DNA of 64,000 nt from Psettodes erumei (lineage: Eukaryota > Chordata > Actinopteri > Pleuronectiformes > Psettodidae): NCBI GenBank assembly GCA_016785225.1, contig JAFBJZ010000437.1:402501-466500 (forward strand), given 5' to 3'. Both the position numbers and the translations under genes were made by a program. Positions 9,501 through 18,800 of the stretch are shown here, in pieces (position 1 is the first letter of the stretch; each line of letters begins with the position of its first letter). Below the pieces are notes generated by a model. The model was not told the DNA's origin. It searched no databases and was given only the letters and a program-made list of their open reading frames with translations.

Positions 9501-12111
9501 CAGCAGTTCGAGCGGGACACCAAAGGATCAAAGCATTAGAGCTATTTCTGTGCGTCTGCAGAGTGCTGTTTGGTAGCAGTGGGTTTCAGCTGCAGTATGT
9601 GGCCGAACTACTCATTTCATAATGAACCCTTCACATTCTGCAACTTATCATTTGTAGTTAGAGAGAAGAGGAGGCCCATATCATCACATGTGAATGTTTG
9701 TTGTGTACTCCTGTTGCTCCACATGCCTTGACATTAGGGGTTTGCTGTCCTCACCTGCTGCAGGACACAGCTAGCTGTTGACCTGAAACTCTTGGCTCTT
9801 TCTTTCGGGGGAAAAAAGGGATAAACTGTGCTGAAGCTGGCATCTTCCAAGTCTGCAACTCTTTGAAGTCTCCATCCCTCCATTTCCCTTAATCCCCCTC
9901 TTCCCCCTGTCTCCTTTCTCACTCCCCCTGCTCATTTTTCTTTCTCTCCTTTCCTTCATCTGCTTTCTTTCTTTCTTTCTCTCAGTATCAAAGCCAGGCT
10001 AATCTTCGCAGCACCAGGGAGGGAAATTTGTAAGAAAACTTCCCAGGTTCACTTGAGTACAGGGTTTTAGGACACCTGAGTGAGACATGAAGGACATTTC
10101 CTTATTTTGCATAATGCAACATTGTGTGACATATATTACTCTGTATTATATGACAAAATGACACAAAGATAGGGGTGTCTGTGTTGGTCGGTCAGTCTGT
10201 TTACCACTTTGATTTTGATGGAGACTGAATTATCTCAAAAACTTTTAGATTAATAGTTTGACTTGCTTCTGGATTTTACTAAGCAGTTACCTGAGGATCG
10301 CTGGCACAAAACAAGGTCTCGACCTCATAATGTGAACTCACAAAACCCTGAGAAGATTGTTGAGGTATGAGATCCAATATGTCTGCTTGATGGCTCAGAT
10401 ATTAAACTGTCTGGAGGACAGAAAAGGTTGTTGGGAGATAAATGTGATGCAAGCAACACAAACGCACGTCCGCCACCCTCAGCCTACACACACACACACA
10501 CACACACACACCGTCAAGCATGTACACTCACAAATCACTTGGTTCAGTATCTCTGGAGGTTTAATGTTTCATCATCCAAAATGGCAACGTTTTTTGTTTT
10601 TTTTATAAATGTAATCGTGGAGGCTCTCAGGCTTACAGGGTTATTTGCTTGAATAGTAATAACAAATGTTCCCATTTGCTGGTGTCAACTCAGAAGCTGA
10701 AAAAAGACGGCACTAAAGGAATTAAAGGAAAGTGGGTTTATCTCTAGATCAAGTCCCAAGTATTTTTTAACAGTCAGACTACATATTTCATGGCTCTGAC
10801 GGTGATAAAAATCCCCATTCAGCAGATGAGAGGTTACGTGAAATTTGAATAGAAAAGTGAAAAATTGAAGCAATTGAGCATCTGCCAGTTAACTCAGCTG
10901 GAACTATTTTCATGAAAATTAACTTCTGGAATGTTTGAACTGTCGGCGATTAATAATCTCAATCGTGAAAAATATTAGACGCAAGTTTGGCCAAGTATAA
11001 CTCCTAAATTGTCCCTCAACAGTAGAACGCAGAATCATAAAATAATGATCTCCTTATGTTCAGCCTGTTATTTACTTATACTTTGACCCAGTAATCCCTT
11101 TTCCCCGTGACAGCAGTGCTGCCTTCCCACTGCTCCAGTTACCAATGTATCCTTTCTGCCATGTTGGCTTATAATGCTGTCTCCGCAGGCTAAACGTATG
11201 TGTAGGATATCGGTCATAAATATGTATGCTGCTTCTTTTTCCATATTGTGGTGAGAAAGCTGAAAACATATGGAGAAGGAAATGCCCAACAGGGATATTT
11301 GGTTGTCAGTGTGCCATGAAAGGGCTTATACTGCTTTCAGAAACATTGTGTGATGGGGTTTATTCACAAACATGTTGAATGTCTGTGACTCAAGGGCGTC
11401 ATTTGCTTTTTCTTTTATGGGGTCTTCCCGTTTCTTTGTACTGAAGGCTGTGCCAAACTGGTACATGTGTAACTGTTCAGTCTTTGCTTTTCTACCCAGT
11501 GCTTGAATGAGGCTTGCTATATAAGACTTGATGTTGTTGATTGATGCTGCAGCCTGTATCCCTTTCTATTCAAAAATTGGGTGGGGTTTGAGTTGAAATC
11601 TACAAATCAAGGAATTTTTATGGTAAACATGTATGCAGTGAATGTATTGCTGTAGAACAGTAACAAGTAGAGGTGATGCTTATCTTTCTGTGATTCATCA
11701 AACAATATGAGTTTTGCAAATTTCCCACAACCCAATCTGAGTATTCAGTGAGCCCACATGGGGGGGGGGGGTCATGACTCTCTAAGGCCGAGAGTAACTT
11801 TATTCAGGAGAAAGATAACAAGATATCAAATCCAGTAATGCAGACCTCTACATCTTTTTTGTCCAGGTTACAGCACCATGAGTCCACAGGAGGACAGCGA
11901 GAATCCGCCTGGAAACAACGACCCGCTTTCAGCCGGCGTGGACGTTGGCAACCACGACGATGACCTGGACCTCGACACGCCTCCGCAAACGGCTGCGTTG
12001 CTCAGTCACAAGTTCCACCCCTACCGACACACGCACACGCACCACCACCCGCTGCACACGCACCACCTGCAGGCGGCGGTCACCGTGCACAGCGTGGACG
12101 CAGAGTGCTGA
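374..12111 (+). CDS. cachd1: CACHD1 (VWFA and cache domain-containing protein 1), C-terminal 578 residues, 13 exons
   Basis: Joining 374-555, 989-1099, 2211-2333, 3006-3105, 3432-3548, 4002-4162, 4451-4537, 5465-5581, 6047-6198, 6433-6594, 7423-7500, 7678-7779 and 11867-12111 gives one open frame of 578 codons plus TGA. The 5' half, with the signal peptide, VWFA domain and first Cache domain, lies before the window; the mammalian protein is roughly 1250 residues. Fragment residues about 20-160 form the last Cache (PAS-like extracellular sensor) domain. Residues 222-375 are cysteine-rich. Residues about 399-419 (GPVAGGIMGCIMVLVLAVYAY in outline) are the single transmembrane helix. The rest is a charged cytoplasmic tail. 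N-glycosylation sequons are at 207, 242 and 287. From the literature on the family, CACHD1 is an alpha2delta-like protein that modulates T-type and N-type calcium channels and has been tied to Wnt receptor signalling in zebrafish brain. The cell-surface location is seen here; the channel role is inferred from the family. Confidence 0.95.
556..988 (+). other. CACHD1 intron, 433 bases
   Basis: It contains a short (GT)10 run at 604-623. No other element is seen. Confidence 0.85.
989..1099 (+). CDS. cachd1: CACHD1 exon 2 of window (Cache domain)
   Basis: The acceptor is CTGTGCAG ending at 988; the donor is CCAG|GTAAGA. The exon completes the split Trp and encodes HAVANPGL, GPYLDVGGAGYVVTISHTI and the end of a Ser codon. 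The GYVVTISH strand is typical of extracellular Cache sensor domains. Confidence 0.94.
1100..2210 (+). other. CACHD1 intron, 1.1 kb
   Basis: A tRNA-derived SINE on the minus strand occupies about 1928-2120. The rest has no recognised feature; open frames there lack homology and are antisense or chance. Confidence 0.85.
1928..2120 (-). mobile_element. tRNA-derived SINE, degraded copy
   Basis: Read on the minus strand, the tRNA-like head has a B-box-like GGTTTGATTCC (plus-strand 2052-2062). The body CTGCATGTCATCCCC follows, then an AATAAA-containing tail, ATGCCCAATAAG and an A-rich end (the T run at 1930-1949 on the plus strand). The body and tail match those of the SINE at 62155-62341. I know this body from percomorph genomes but did not search a repeat library. 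The A box is decayed, so it is probably inactive. Confidence 0.7.
2211..2333 (+). CDS. cachd1: CACHD1 exon 3 of window (Cache domain)
   Basis: The acceptor is CTCTTTAG ending at 2210; the donor is CAG|GTGAGT. This 123-base exon has the same phase at both ends and encodes YAVAVMGIDFTLRYFYKVL, the last core strand and helix of the Cache fold. No ATG-to-stop open frame covers it, so it is identified only by splicing and frame continuity. Confidence 0.93.
2334..3005 (+). other. CACHD1 intron, 672 bases
   Basis: It holds a C10 run joined to (AC)13 and a CT tract at 2655-2706. Nothing else is recognised. Confidence 0.85.
2655..2706. repeat. Compound C10-(AC)13-(TC)n microsatellite
   Basis: Ten C are followed by thirteen AC units (2665-2690) and then an imperfect TC tract. 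It is intronic and probably length-polymorphic. Confidence 0.95.
3006..3105 (+). CDS. cachd1: CACHD1 exon 4 of window
   Basis: The acceptor is ACATTGTAG ending at 3005; the donor is CAAG|GTAAAA. It encodes CFIMEDRGYLVAHPTL followed by DPKGHAP and ends at a codon boundary. Confidence 0.94.
3106..3431 (+). other. CACHD1 intron, 326 bases
   Basis: Nothing recognised beyond splice signals. Confidence 0.85.
3432..3548 (+). CDS. cachd1: CACHD1 exon 5 of window
   Basis: The acceptor is ACGGCAG ending at 3431; the donor is CTG|GTAAGT. The 39 in-phase codons encode EPLVANDILNHPNFVKKNLC and the sequon NTS at fragment residue 207. Skipping this exon would keep the frame. Confidence 0.93.
3549..4001 (+). 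other. CACHD1 intron, 453 bases
   Basis: Nothing recognised. The 177-codon minus-strand open frame that crosses into it is an antisense shadow of the 4002-4162 exon. Confidence 0.85.
4002..4162 (+). CDS. cachd1: CACHD1 exon 6 of window (cysteine-rich)
   Basis: The acceptor is TCTCTCAG ending at 4001. The only donor that keeps the frame is CCG|GTCTGT, a weak match to the consensus. The exon encodes GDLTNLVHGSHC, IPGTNAF, the sequon NET and CDSLAFCAC, and it opens the cysteine-rich juxtamembrane region. Its 161 bases would shift the frame if skipped. Confidence 0.92.
4451..4537 (+). CDS. cachd1: CACHD1 exon 7 of window (cysteine-rich)
   Basis: The acceptor is TTTTTCAG ending at 4450; the donor is ACAG|GTGAGT. 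It encodes MEQNECECPCECPLEVNECT and the sequon NLT, with six cysteines in twenty residues. It has equal phases at both ends, so skipping would keep the frame. Confidence 0.94.
4538..5464 (+). other. CACHD1 intron, 927 bases
   Basis: AT-rich intron with a CT/T-rich segment at about 4960-5100. No repeat or gene is recognised. Confidence 0.85.
5465..5581 (+). CDS. cachd1: CACHD1 exon 8 of window (cysteine-rich)
   Basis: The acceptor is TGGCACAG ending at 5464; the donor is GCAG|GTAAAT. It encodes NPSCEVHQEPVS through QCINTRCSQRYTS. This is one of the less conserved segments compared with the mammalian protein as I recall it. Confidence 0.92.
5582..6046 (+). other. CACHD1 intron, 465 bases
   Basis: Nothing recognised beyond splice signals. 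Confidence 0.85.
6047..6198 (+). CDS. cachd1: CACHD1 exon 9 of window (cysteine-rich)
   Basis: The acceptor is GTCATCAG ending at 6046; the donor is CTAG|GTGAGA. It encodes DCFGVLDCEWCMVDSDGKTH, then the PYC and ECFGGIVGAKSPY segments. The cysteine spacing resembles a small PSI-like disulfide module just outside the membrane. Confidence 0.94.
6433..6594 (+). CDS. cachd1: CACHD1 exon 10 of window (transmembrane helix)
   Basis: The acceptor is TTCTGCAG ending at 6432; the donor is CAGG|GTAAGT. It carries the only strongly hydrophobic stretch, starting at VGPVAGGIMGC and running to LAVYAY. That is followed by RHQIHRRSHQH, a basic stop-transfer signal that puts the C-terminus in the cytoplasm. 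Confidence 0.95.
6595..7422 (+). other. CACHD1 intron, 828 bases
   Basis: Nothing recognised beyond splice signals. Confidence 0.85.
7423..7500 (+). CDS. cachd1: CACHD1 exon 11 of window (cytoplasmic tail)
   Basis: The acceptor is GCTCTAG ending at 7422; the donor is ATCA|GTAAGT. It encodes EMSVRMSNLDNERDERDEDS, a highly charged and probably disordered part of the tail. Confidence 0.93.
7678..7779 (+). CDS. cachd1: CACHD1 exon 12 of window (cytoplasmic tail)
   Basis: The acceptor is CTTTCAG ending at 7677; the donor is CATG|GTGAGA. It encodes SNTRFIAAVIERH, then an Arg-rich PERRRRYWGRSGTESDH. The short 177-base intron before it and the 4.1 kb intron after it are read from frame continuity. 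Confidence 0.94.
8212..8347 (+). mobile_element. Possible decayed LINE fragment
   Basis: The segment runs through GCGACAGGGTGTGGAGCTCAG, GGAGGATCTTGGACTGGAGCC and GAAGGGAGCCAGCTAAG in outline. It resembles a very common fish retroelement sequence that follows the reverse-transcriptase region (as I recall it: TAGAGATAGGGTGAGAAGCT and GAGTAGAGCCGCTGCTCCTC). It has diverged strongly and shows no coding frame. The assignment is from memory. Confidence 0.45.
10183..10262 (+). mobile_element. Teleost interspersed repeat fragment (family R-A)
   Basis: TTGGTCGGTCAGTCTG, TTACCACTTTG, GAGACTGAATTATCTC and AAAAACTTTTAGAT follow in the order seen in a common fish repeat (CCACTTTGG, CAGACTGAAATATCTCAACA, ACTATTGGATGGATTG). 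A longer copy in the opposite orientation lies at 47285-47660. Confidence 0.55.
10486..10511. repeat. (CA)13 microsatellite
   Basis: A perfect dinucleotide run in the last CACHD1 intron. Confidence 0.93.
11867..12111 (+). CDS. cachd1: CACHD1 terminal coding exon
   Basis: The acceptor is TTGTCCAG ending at 11866. The exon completes a Gly codon and encodes YSTMSPQEDSENPP, an acidic DDLDLDTPPQTAALL segment, a His-rich stretch (12007-12066, ten His in twenty codons) and the end VHSVDAEC, followed by TGA. The VDAEC ending matches the C-terminus of vertebrate CACHD1. Confidence 0.95.
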
Positions 12112-15100
12112 TCCTCAACGTGGCACTGCCTCTCCTGCCAGGGATGGAACTTTTTGTTAGTGGGCACTGTCAGGATGGATGGAGGCAGAGACACGCCACA
12201 GCTGGACTCAAACACATAGTGCCGCTGAGTGCTGGGACCTCCGCCATGAATTAGCTCAATATGGGTATAACCCTCATGGTCTCATTGTGCCAACATCTTC
12301 ATCTTAGCCCTTTCCTCCCTGATCGCAATCTAAAATCTGGGAACTGGACACGATTATACAAATGCAGAAAATTAACAGAGCTTGGTCAGTAACCAAATGG
12401 AAATTTTTGTTTGTTTTCTGAAGAAATTTGGCATTCAGGACCCCATAAGTGCACACAACAACCTTTGGGAGCAAACACGACACTGTTTGAGCTCATTCAT
12501 TGGCCTTCAATGAGAAGACACAACTGGAACCTAAAAAGAAAGGACATACGTCTTCATTTTCACATGGAAGGCCAGAGCAAACGGTTTATTGGATCAGTGG
12601 ATAACCACATTACATCTGGAGCCTGATGTGGATCCCTTTTGTCCCAGGGCTCCATCCCAGCCTGCACCCAGGTTGTTTCCACTCTTGTGATGAGGGGAAC
12701 AGAGCACTCCGTATATTTGTGAAAACTGCTTGATGTCTTGGAGGAATAAAAAAAGTAAACTTTCCAACACTTACCTGGATTGAAAATGGGATTATATCAT
12801 GGATTCTGTTACAGCTTTACTTTCCTTGGTTCTCCAGATAGACACTCCCAAGTCTTTGCCTTCATATAAAGGAGTAGCTGCTGATCTTACACAAAATGGT
12901 TTGGGAAGATATTTGAAGATATTTTCGTTAATGTCTGTGAAACTTCAAAGTAGGAAAAGTCTTCAGTGATTCACAGGAAAAAAACACTTAAAAGAGGAGA
13001 ATATTATTTTTCTACTATTTATTAAAAAAGGTAGATTTTCAGGACAGATGAGCAAGCAGCTGCCGCTAACGCAAACAAGACAGTAGTCAGGATAAGTAAT
13101 AAATGCTGACTCACTTCCTGGTGCATCATTTTTTTCAGTTTTTCATGTCTCTAAAGAGAATCAGTGAAGGGTTGTTTTTGAATATGGGTAAAACTACAGG
13201 CCGTGTGAAAATTGGAACATAACACTGAGTGGCACATAGTCAGCAGCTCATTGGTATTTTCCTTCCATTTTGCTTTCCACCCTCTATTACCAGAAGCATC
13301 CTCACCACTTTTTACTATAAAGTTTAAGTAAGTAAGAAACGTTTTTTGATGAGCATGGACCTAAAAAAAAAATCAGTTCTTCTCATTATTAAAAATAAAT
13401 CCAGGTATTTAACAGTGAAAAAAAAAACAAAAATGATGAGCCTTAATCATATCCTGTGTCAGAGCATTGAGGAGGAATTGGTCTTTGACGTATAGCACAT
13501 TTTTCTGTCTGTGTTTTTGTAATCACTGGGATGTTTTGTGTTCTTGTAAGGCAAGATGATTTCACTGTGCCGAGCAAGTTTAAAACGTCCTCACTCTGGA
13601 CACGTCTTCTGTTTTAAGCCTCCCGGGGACAGAGGAGGGAAGAGAGAAACTAACACAGGCAAAGCATTCCCAGCTTTTAGTCTCTGCTGGGGATTTGGTG
13701 TGGGAGGATAATTGGGGACCATCACAGAGGTCCTGAGAGATTCACGGAAATCTAATGCTGTCCGCTCTAACTGCCTGAGTAGAAAAGCCAGTACAGAATG
13801 TTGTAATTTTGCCACACATTTTGGCCTCTGAGGCCAAGCTGATATTGTACGTGTGTTAAGGTTGTGTGCTGGATTTTGTGCAAAACAAGTTTAATTTCCA
13901 TTGATGCCCAAGATGGAGTCTCCTTCCTGTCAAAGAGAGTTGAAAGAGGGAGAGATGCTGCTGTTGTCGCACAGAGGTTACACCCATCCATTGGCTCCTC
14001 TGTGGTTAACCACTCAAAATGTCTTTTCTACACATCTCTGGTTTAACTGTTGTTGCGTGTGTGTGTGTGTGTGTGTAGTGAAAGAGAGCGAGAAAAGAAT
14101 GACGATCCACCTGGAAACGTTTCATGCATTGTTGTATTTTTTTTCAAGATTGTATTGGAGAGGTATAGGTGAAATTATTATGATTGAGAAATCCACTTAT
14201 TTTTATTCTGATGAAGAGTCACTAGACCCGATCTGTGTTTTGTGGGTTTGATTGTTCAACTGGTCAAATCATGTCACTGTGGCATCCATTTATTTCTGGG
14301 TGCCAAAATGTCTGTTGTTTGTCAGAGATTCATTATGAAGTGTAAATACAGAATCACAAATAGCTATTAATGTCCTGTACACTCCATTTCTTATGTTGGT
14401 AAGACATAATGTATGCTTCAAATGATGCTCAGATATTCGGGTTGATATTTTGATATTTTGTCTGTTCATGGTGTCTCACTATATTTTTGATGCCTTGGAT
14501 GTTTTTTAGATTTATTTTTCTTTAGGTCCATATTGGATGGAAGTCAGTACTTGGAACAGTTAATACACACTTTTATGTTTGAGAGACCTCTAGTTTTTAA
14601 AGTTTTATTGTGTGTCTTCAAAATGTTTAAGAAAGCTTATCTCTCCAGTCACTAATTAAGATTTGCAAAACGACGGTACATCTTTTCACTGAACGACAAC
14701 CTTGTAGTAGGATTCGGGGTTTACAGGAGACTGCTGTAAACCGTGCTATGGTTCTGTTGCTACTCAAGACTGTCAGCCATTTTCATTTGCAGTTATTTTA
14801 GTGTGTTTATCACTTAAGTAGAGTATTCACATTTGCATACTCAATGTGAGCTCATTAAACTTCCATCTGAGGAAGTGCTAAGTAATTTCACTCCTCTGAC
14901 AGAGCGATTAAAACATAGGACGTCGTCTTCTGAATCAAAGTACAAGTATGATTCGTCAGGTTGAGTATACCAGTGGAAACACAGAAATTTTCATCACCGA
15001 AGCTGAAAGTTAAATTTTTCTGTTCCTGTTATCAACACTTTATATGGTACATAATTTTGGTTCAGTTTGGCGTTGGCACAGTTTTGTAGCATTTTACAGC

Positions 15101-15395
15101 ATTTTTTAGATTAAATGCAATCTTGCGAGTATGTTAAAATGAGTGTATGTTGGGGCAAATTTTTCTTCTCCAAAATGGTTTGACGTTTAAGACATTTTTT
15201 TCGGGAGAGCTTTTAAACAGTATTTACCAGCCGTTGTAAACAAGTATATGTGTGTGTCTATACAGAACACTCTGAATTGCATTAATTAATGTACTGAAGG
15301 AACATGTGTACATCACCCCCCTCATGTATCATATAAAGTTATCAAATTGAGATTTATTGCAATGTGAATGTGATAAAGTCCATTTTACACTTAAA
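12112..15395 (+). other. cachd1: Probable CACHD1 3' UTR
   Basis: No gene is seen after the stop codon; the DNA is AT-rich and without convincing coding frames for about 3.3 kb. Candidate poly(A) signals are AATAAA at 12745 and 13394, ATTAAA at 14854 and 15110, GATAAA at 15372 and ATTAAA at 15458. I favour 15372 because a GU-rich downstream element (repeated TTGTCTTGTCT, about 15397-15425) follows at the right spacing. Shorter forms ending near 12.77 kb are equally possible. One (GT)n run lies at 14057-14077. The end is an inference. Confidence 0.45.
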
Positions 15396-15425
15396 TTGTC
15401 TTGTCTAAATGTCTTGTCTTGTCTC
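15372..15425 (+). terminator. Candidate CACHD1 polyadenylation site
   Basis: GATAAA, a known variant signal, at 15372-15377 is followed some 20 bases later by a repeated TTGTCT U/GU-rich element. This is the best-formed signal plus downstream-element pair seen in the presumed UTR. Confidence 0.35.
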
Positions 15426-15732
15426 TCTTTTGAAAACTATTTCTAAAGGGTAAATATATTAAAGGATATGGCTCAGTACACTTCTGCTGCACTGCTCACT
15501 GGGGTTAGAGAATTTCAAGAGGAATTGCACTCATAACTTTTATCATGCTTTGATTTTCAGTGTCAAAAGCCAGTGCCCACATTACCCACAATACAACTCC
15601 ACCACCGACTGTTCAGTCAGACATTTAAGTGTACTATGCGTTATGACTCCCCCCATCGGCAGTACGACTACCAGAGACGCGTGACGAAAGTGCGATGTGT
15701 AAAATCGGTAGTGTTGCCCTTTAAAAGTATGC

Positions 15733-15890
15733 CACAGTTTAAGTCACGCCCCAATCAGTGACGTCGCGGCAGGTGTCTCCCATTAGCTACCAAACAATAA
15801 GTGGTTGGGTGAGGTCGTGAAGCGCGGCAAGTCTTAAAGTTTGAAAAACGACATATACAATGGTGATTCAACCAGCGTTTCTTCATAGGT
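15733..15890 (+). promoter_or_regulatory. Candidate promoter and first non-coding exon
   Basis: A GC-box-like CACGCCCC runs into a CCAAT box at 15751-15755 and then a CRE-like TGACGTCG at 15759-15766. About 120 bases on, ATAG|GTAAAG (donor at 15889) matches the 5' splice-site consensus. Further downstream are an ETS-like ACTTCCGG near 15998 and CpG-rich DNA to about 16250. There is no TATA box. The order CCAAT, CRE, donor fits a + strand housekeeping-type promoter. Whether it serves RAVER2 or a non-coding RNA cannot be told from sequence. Confidence 0.4.
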
Positions 15891-18800
15891 AAAGAAACTC
15901 CACCACAGCCAGGAAAGCACTTGGCCAACTTTAGTACGTTAAATCCCGTATGATGTGGCTATGGTTAACAGATTAGCAAACAATCTGGTGTTTGCACTTC
16001 CGGGAGACACGGCACATAATGGCACCGCTGGAATTGTATTTCTCGTCTCCTGATGATGAATGCAAGTCCAATATTCACCTTCTTTTGCTTTCTGCCGATT
16101 CGTGAGGGGAAAAAAAACGTGCATGTTTGAACCTCCTTCGTGTTGAAGTTTAGATGTTCTGGTTTCCTAGCCAGCTGTAGCTAACGCTAACGCTAGTCGC
16201 GCTAGCTCGTTCCTGTTTGCCGCGGGGCTCATTGCGCGCGTTTGTGTGTGTATATTCTAGCTTGTTGCTGTAGCAAGGAGCTACAGGAAATGTTTATTTA
16301 GAACTAGAAGTGACTTGTCAGGTAGTCCTTTTTTGTAAGCCTCGAAAATCTTAGCTGCACTCAAAGATTCTCAAAAAGAACAATTATGTCCGGTTAGTAG
16401 TAATGTGGAAGAAATCATATTTGGATAATCAATTCACTGTCGCTTTTTCTAAGAAAAATGCCAGGATTTGTCAAACACGGTAGAAATGCTTGACTGTGCC
16501 GACCAGTATAACCAAGGCGGAGGCCCGTCTACACACTCGCTTGCAGTAATGCACATTTACTCTCGGCCTGCATGCCGTTGGAGAGCAAAACTGAGATTGA
16601 AACCGCGGAAAGAATTGCTTTGGGTTGACGGTGCTGCCAGTTTATCTCACCTCCTACCGACAACAAAAACGTTTACCATTAAACAGAAAAATCCCCTCAA
16701 TGATACTTTGTCCCGTTTGTTGCTAATGTTGTTTTTCTATTGTTGGTAGAGCCATTGTGTTCTGTACTGTAGGTCATGGGACAGGTCAACCACAAACCAG
16801 GGGGATTATCTGCTGCGGATTTTGTCTGTGTGTTGTTTCAATTACTGGTCCTGTATTCACACTCGCTGGCAGTTGAATAATCTTGTCTGATGTCGCTCCA
16901 GCCTGTATTTTTCAATCCAGTTCATTCAGGGACATTCAAGTCAACAACACCCCCAAATTGCTGCCCTTCTGAGGGTTTTGGCCTCGTTTGGTAGAGAGTA
17001 TCTTTTAATGATATGGGGAGCCATGTGCCGCTGCTACTGTCGGAACTGGGTTGGCTTTCTACAGAGACAATCCTTTAGTGTGAAGATCCATTTAAGTCAG
17101 AATCCGCGCTGCTGGAGCTGTACTTGATCAGTAAAGATGATTGAATATGCTCTGCAAATAACTCTGCAGATGGCAAGAGGCTCTCTTACAGGAATCGATA
17201 GTCACAGTATGCGTTCTTTAATAACATTCTTCCACGTTTAATCAAAAAGTCATATTGTTGAATAATTGATCAAAAAGTGGTTAAATCTCAGTATTAGGTC
17301 AGCAAAAGACTCTTATGCCAAGGTAAGAATACAAACTTGCATCTTGTTTTATATTCAGAGGACCAGAGGTTGATGGGGTTTGTAGGAAAGAAAGTTCTCA
17401 ACTCTGAGAAATCCCAAACCCACAAAGTCTGTTTTAGTGCTTGACCCCTACTTAAAAAAAAAAATGGGGTGCATGTCAGAGTAAAATGGTGTCAGCTTTA
17501 ATGTGCTCCACATGGCTAGTGATTTTTTTTTTTTAAATAATGTTTCAAGCTGCTGGTCATAGATCACACAATTTGGAGGTGAAGGGAGAATATTGGTATA
17601 TGCTGCCTGGAAGACCTATCGGTTATTTATGAGGCTTTTCTGTAGATTCACTGTTCCCTGCCAGGGGATCTGGAAAACAACCGCAGATAGAGAGGCAACA
17701 TGGTTCTGATACACAATAACAAGAGGCTGCTTTGGTTTGGGGGGGTATGCTGTTTGAGTGGCTGTTCTCTTTAGAAAGCAGAAATCAGGGCTGCCCTTTG
17801 TGACCTGGGGGTCGGTGTCTTGAGATTTATGTTAAATACAACACTGCTTTCACTGTGTCCAACTCCGAGATTCGTTATATGACACGTCAGGTGATATTCT
17901 ATGTATTTCTAACTGTCAACCAACCAGCAACTAGAATGGCATGCAGTGGAGGCCAAGGCCATACAATCCTACACGTCAGGCTCGCGCTCATAATAGAAAT
18001 GGAAAAGGAAAAAGGAAGCAGTTTGACAATCAGATTAAAACTCATACATCCTAACACCACCTGAGAAACTGGTTTTAAAAAAGCACCTTTTATGTTGGGG
18101 CTATTTGAAGTGGAGTTGTATGAGGTCCTTATGCATAGTCAGTTTATCACCTGCAATAGATTTAAGTTGGTTGCTGACGCCCCTGCAGACTTTTTCTGTC
18201 TTCAGCCTTTTGTCGGGAGTGCGTTTAGATCGCTGCACAGTGCTGCAATTACGAGTGTTGTGAGGGCAGAAGAAATCCGCTTTAATAATTAAAGATAACA
18301 GTATTCTTGGCCCGTTTTTTTTTTAATAGTTACAAACTGGCTCTGGGCTGAGAGACACAGACGTAGTCTGAGTATCGAGAGCAGGTTAATGCACTGGGTA
18401 TTTTGCCGCGATATGGGATTTGTTGACGATAAGAGGAACCTAGAATAATGCCAGAAATATTGTGCTTCATGGTTGCGTTCTGACTAAGCAGTAGTGCATC
18501 TTTAGGGAAGTTTGATCATTTTGCTGCAGTTTTATACCCTGAGATCTGACTCCTGTTACCAGGAAGCAAGCCAGACTTACTAAAACTTCATCAGTGTGTA
18601 TTTGTTTTAATACGCTACAGGTTTTGTGTAAAAAAGCATATATTAATATATATTTGTTTCGTCCTGTTTTACGCTTCATTGAGGTGGGGAAGAAGACGAC
18701 AGCTGCCAGCCGTGTTGCTACGGTACAGTACCATTTGAATACTGAGGGATGCACACTGGAGCATAGATGGGATTTAATTGAAGGATTCTAAATGGAGCAT

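Larger units (their letters stand above)
7780..11866 (+). other. CACHD1 last intron, 4.1 kb
   Basis: It contains a possible LINE fragment (8212-8347), a fragment of a teleost interspersed repeat (10183-10262), a (CA)n run (10486-10511) and a G12 run (11760-11771). The segment 8820-9360 is purine-rich and 9860-9980 is pyrimidine-rich. No exon is seen. Confidence 0.8.

Noticed and set aside
16468..16749. 93-codon open frame downstream of the candidate promoter
   Set aside because: No domain, ends in a hydrophobic tail by chance, and has no splice or conservation support.
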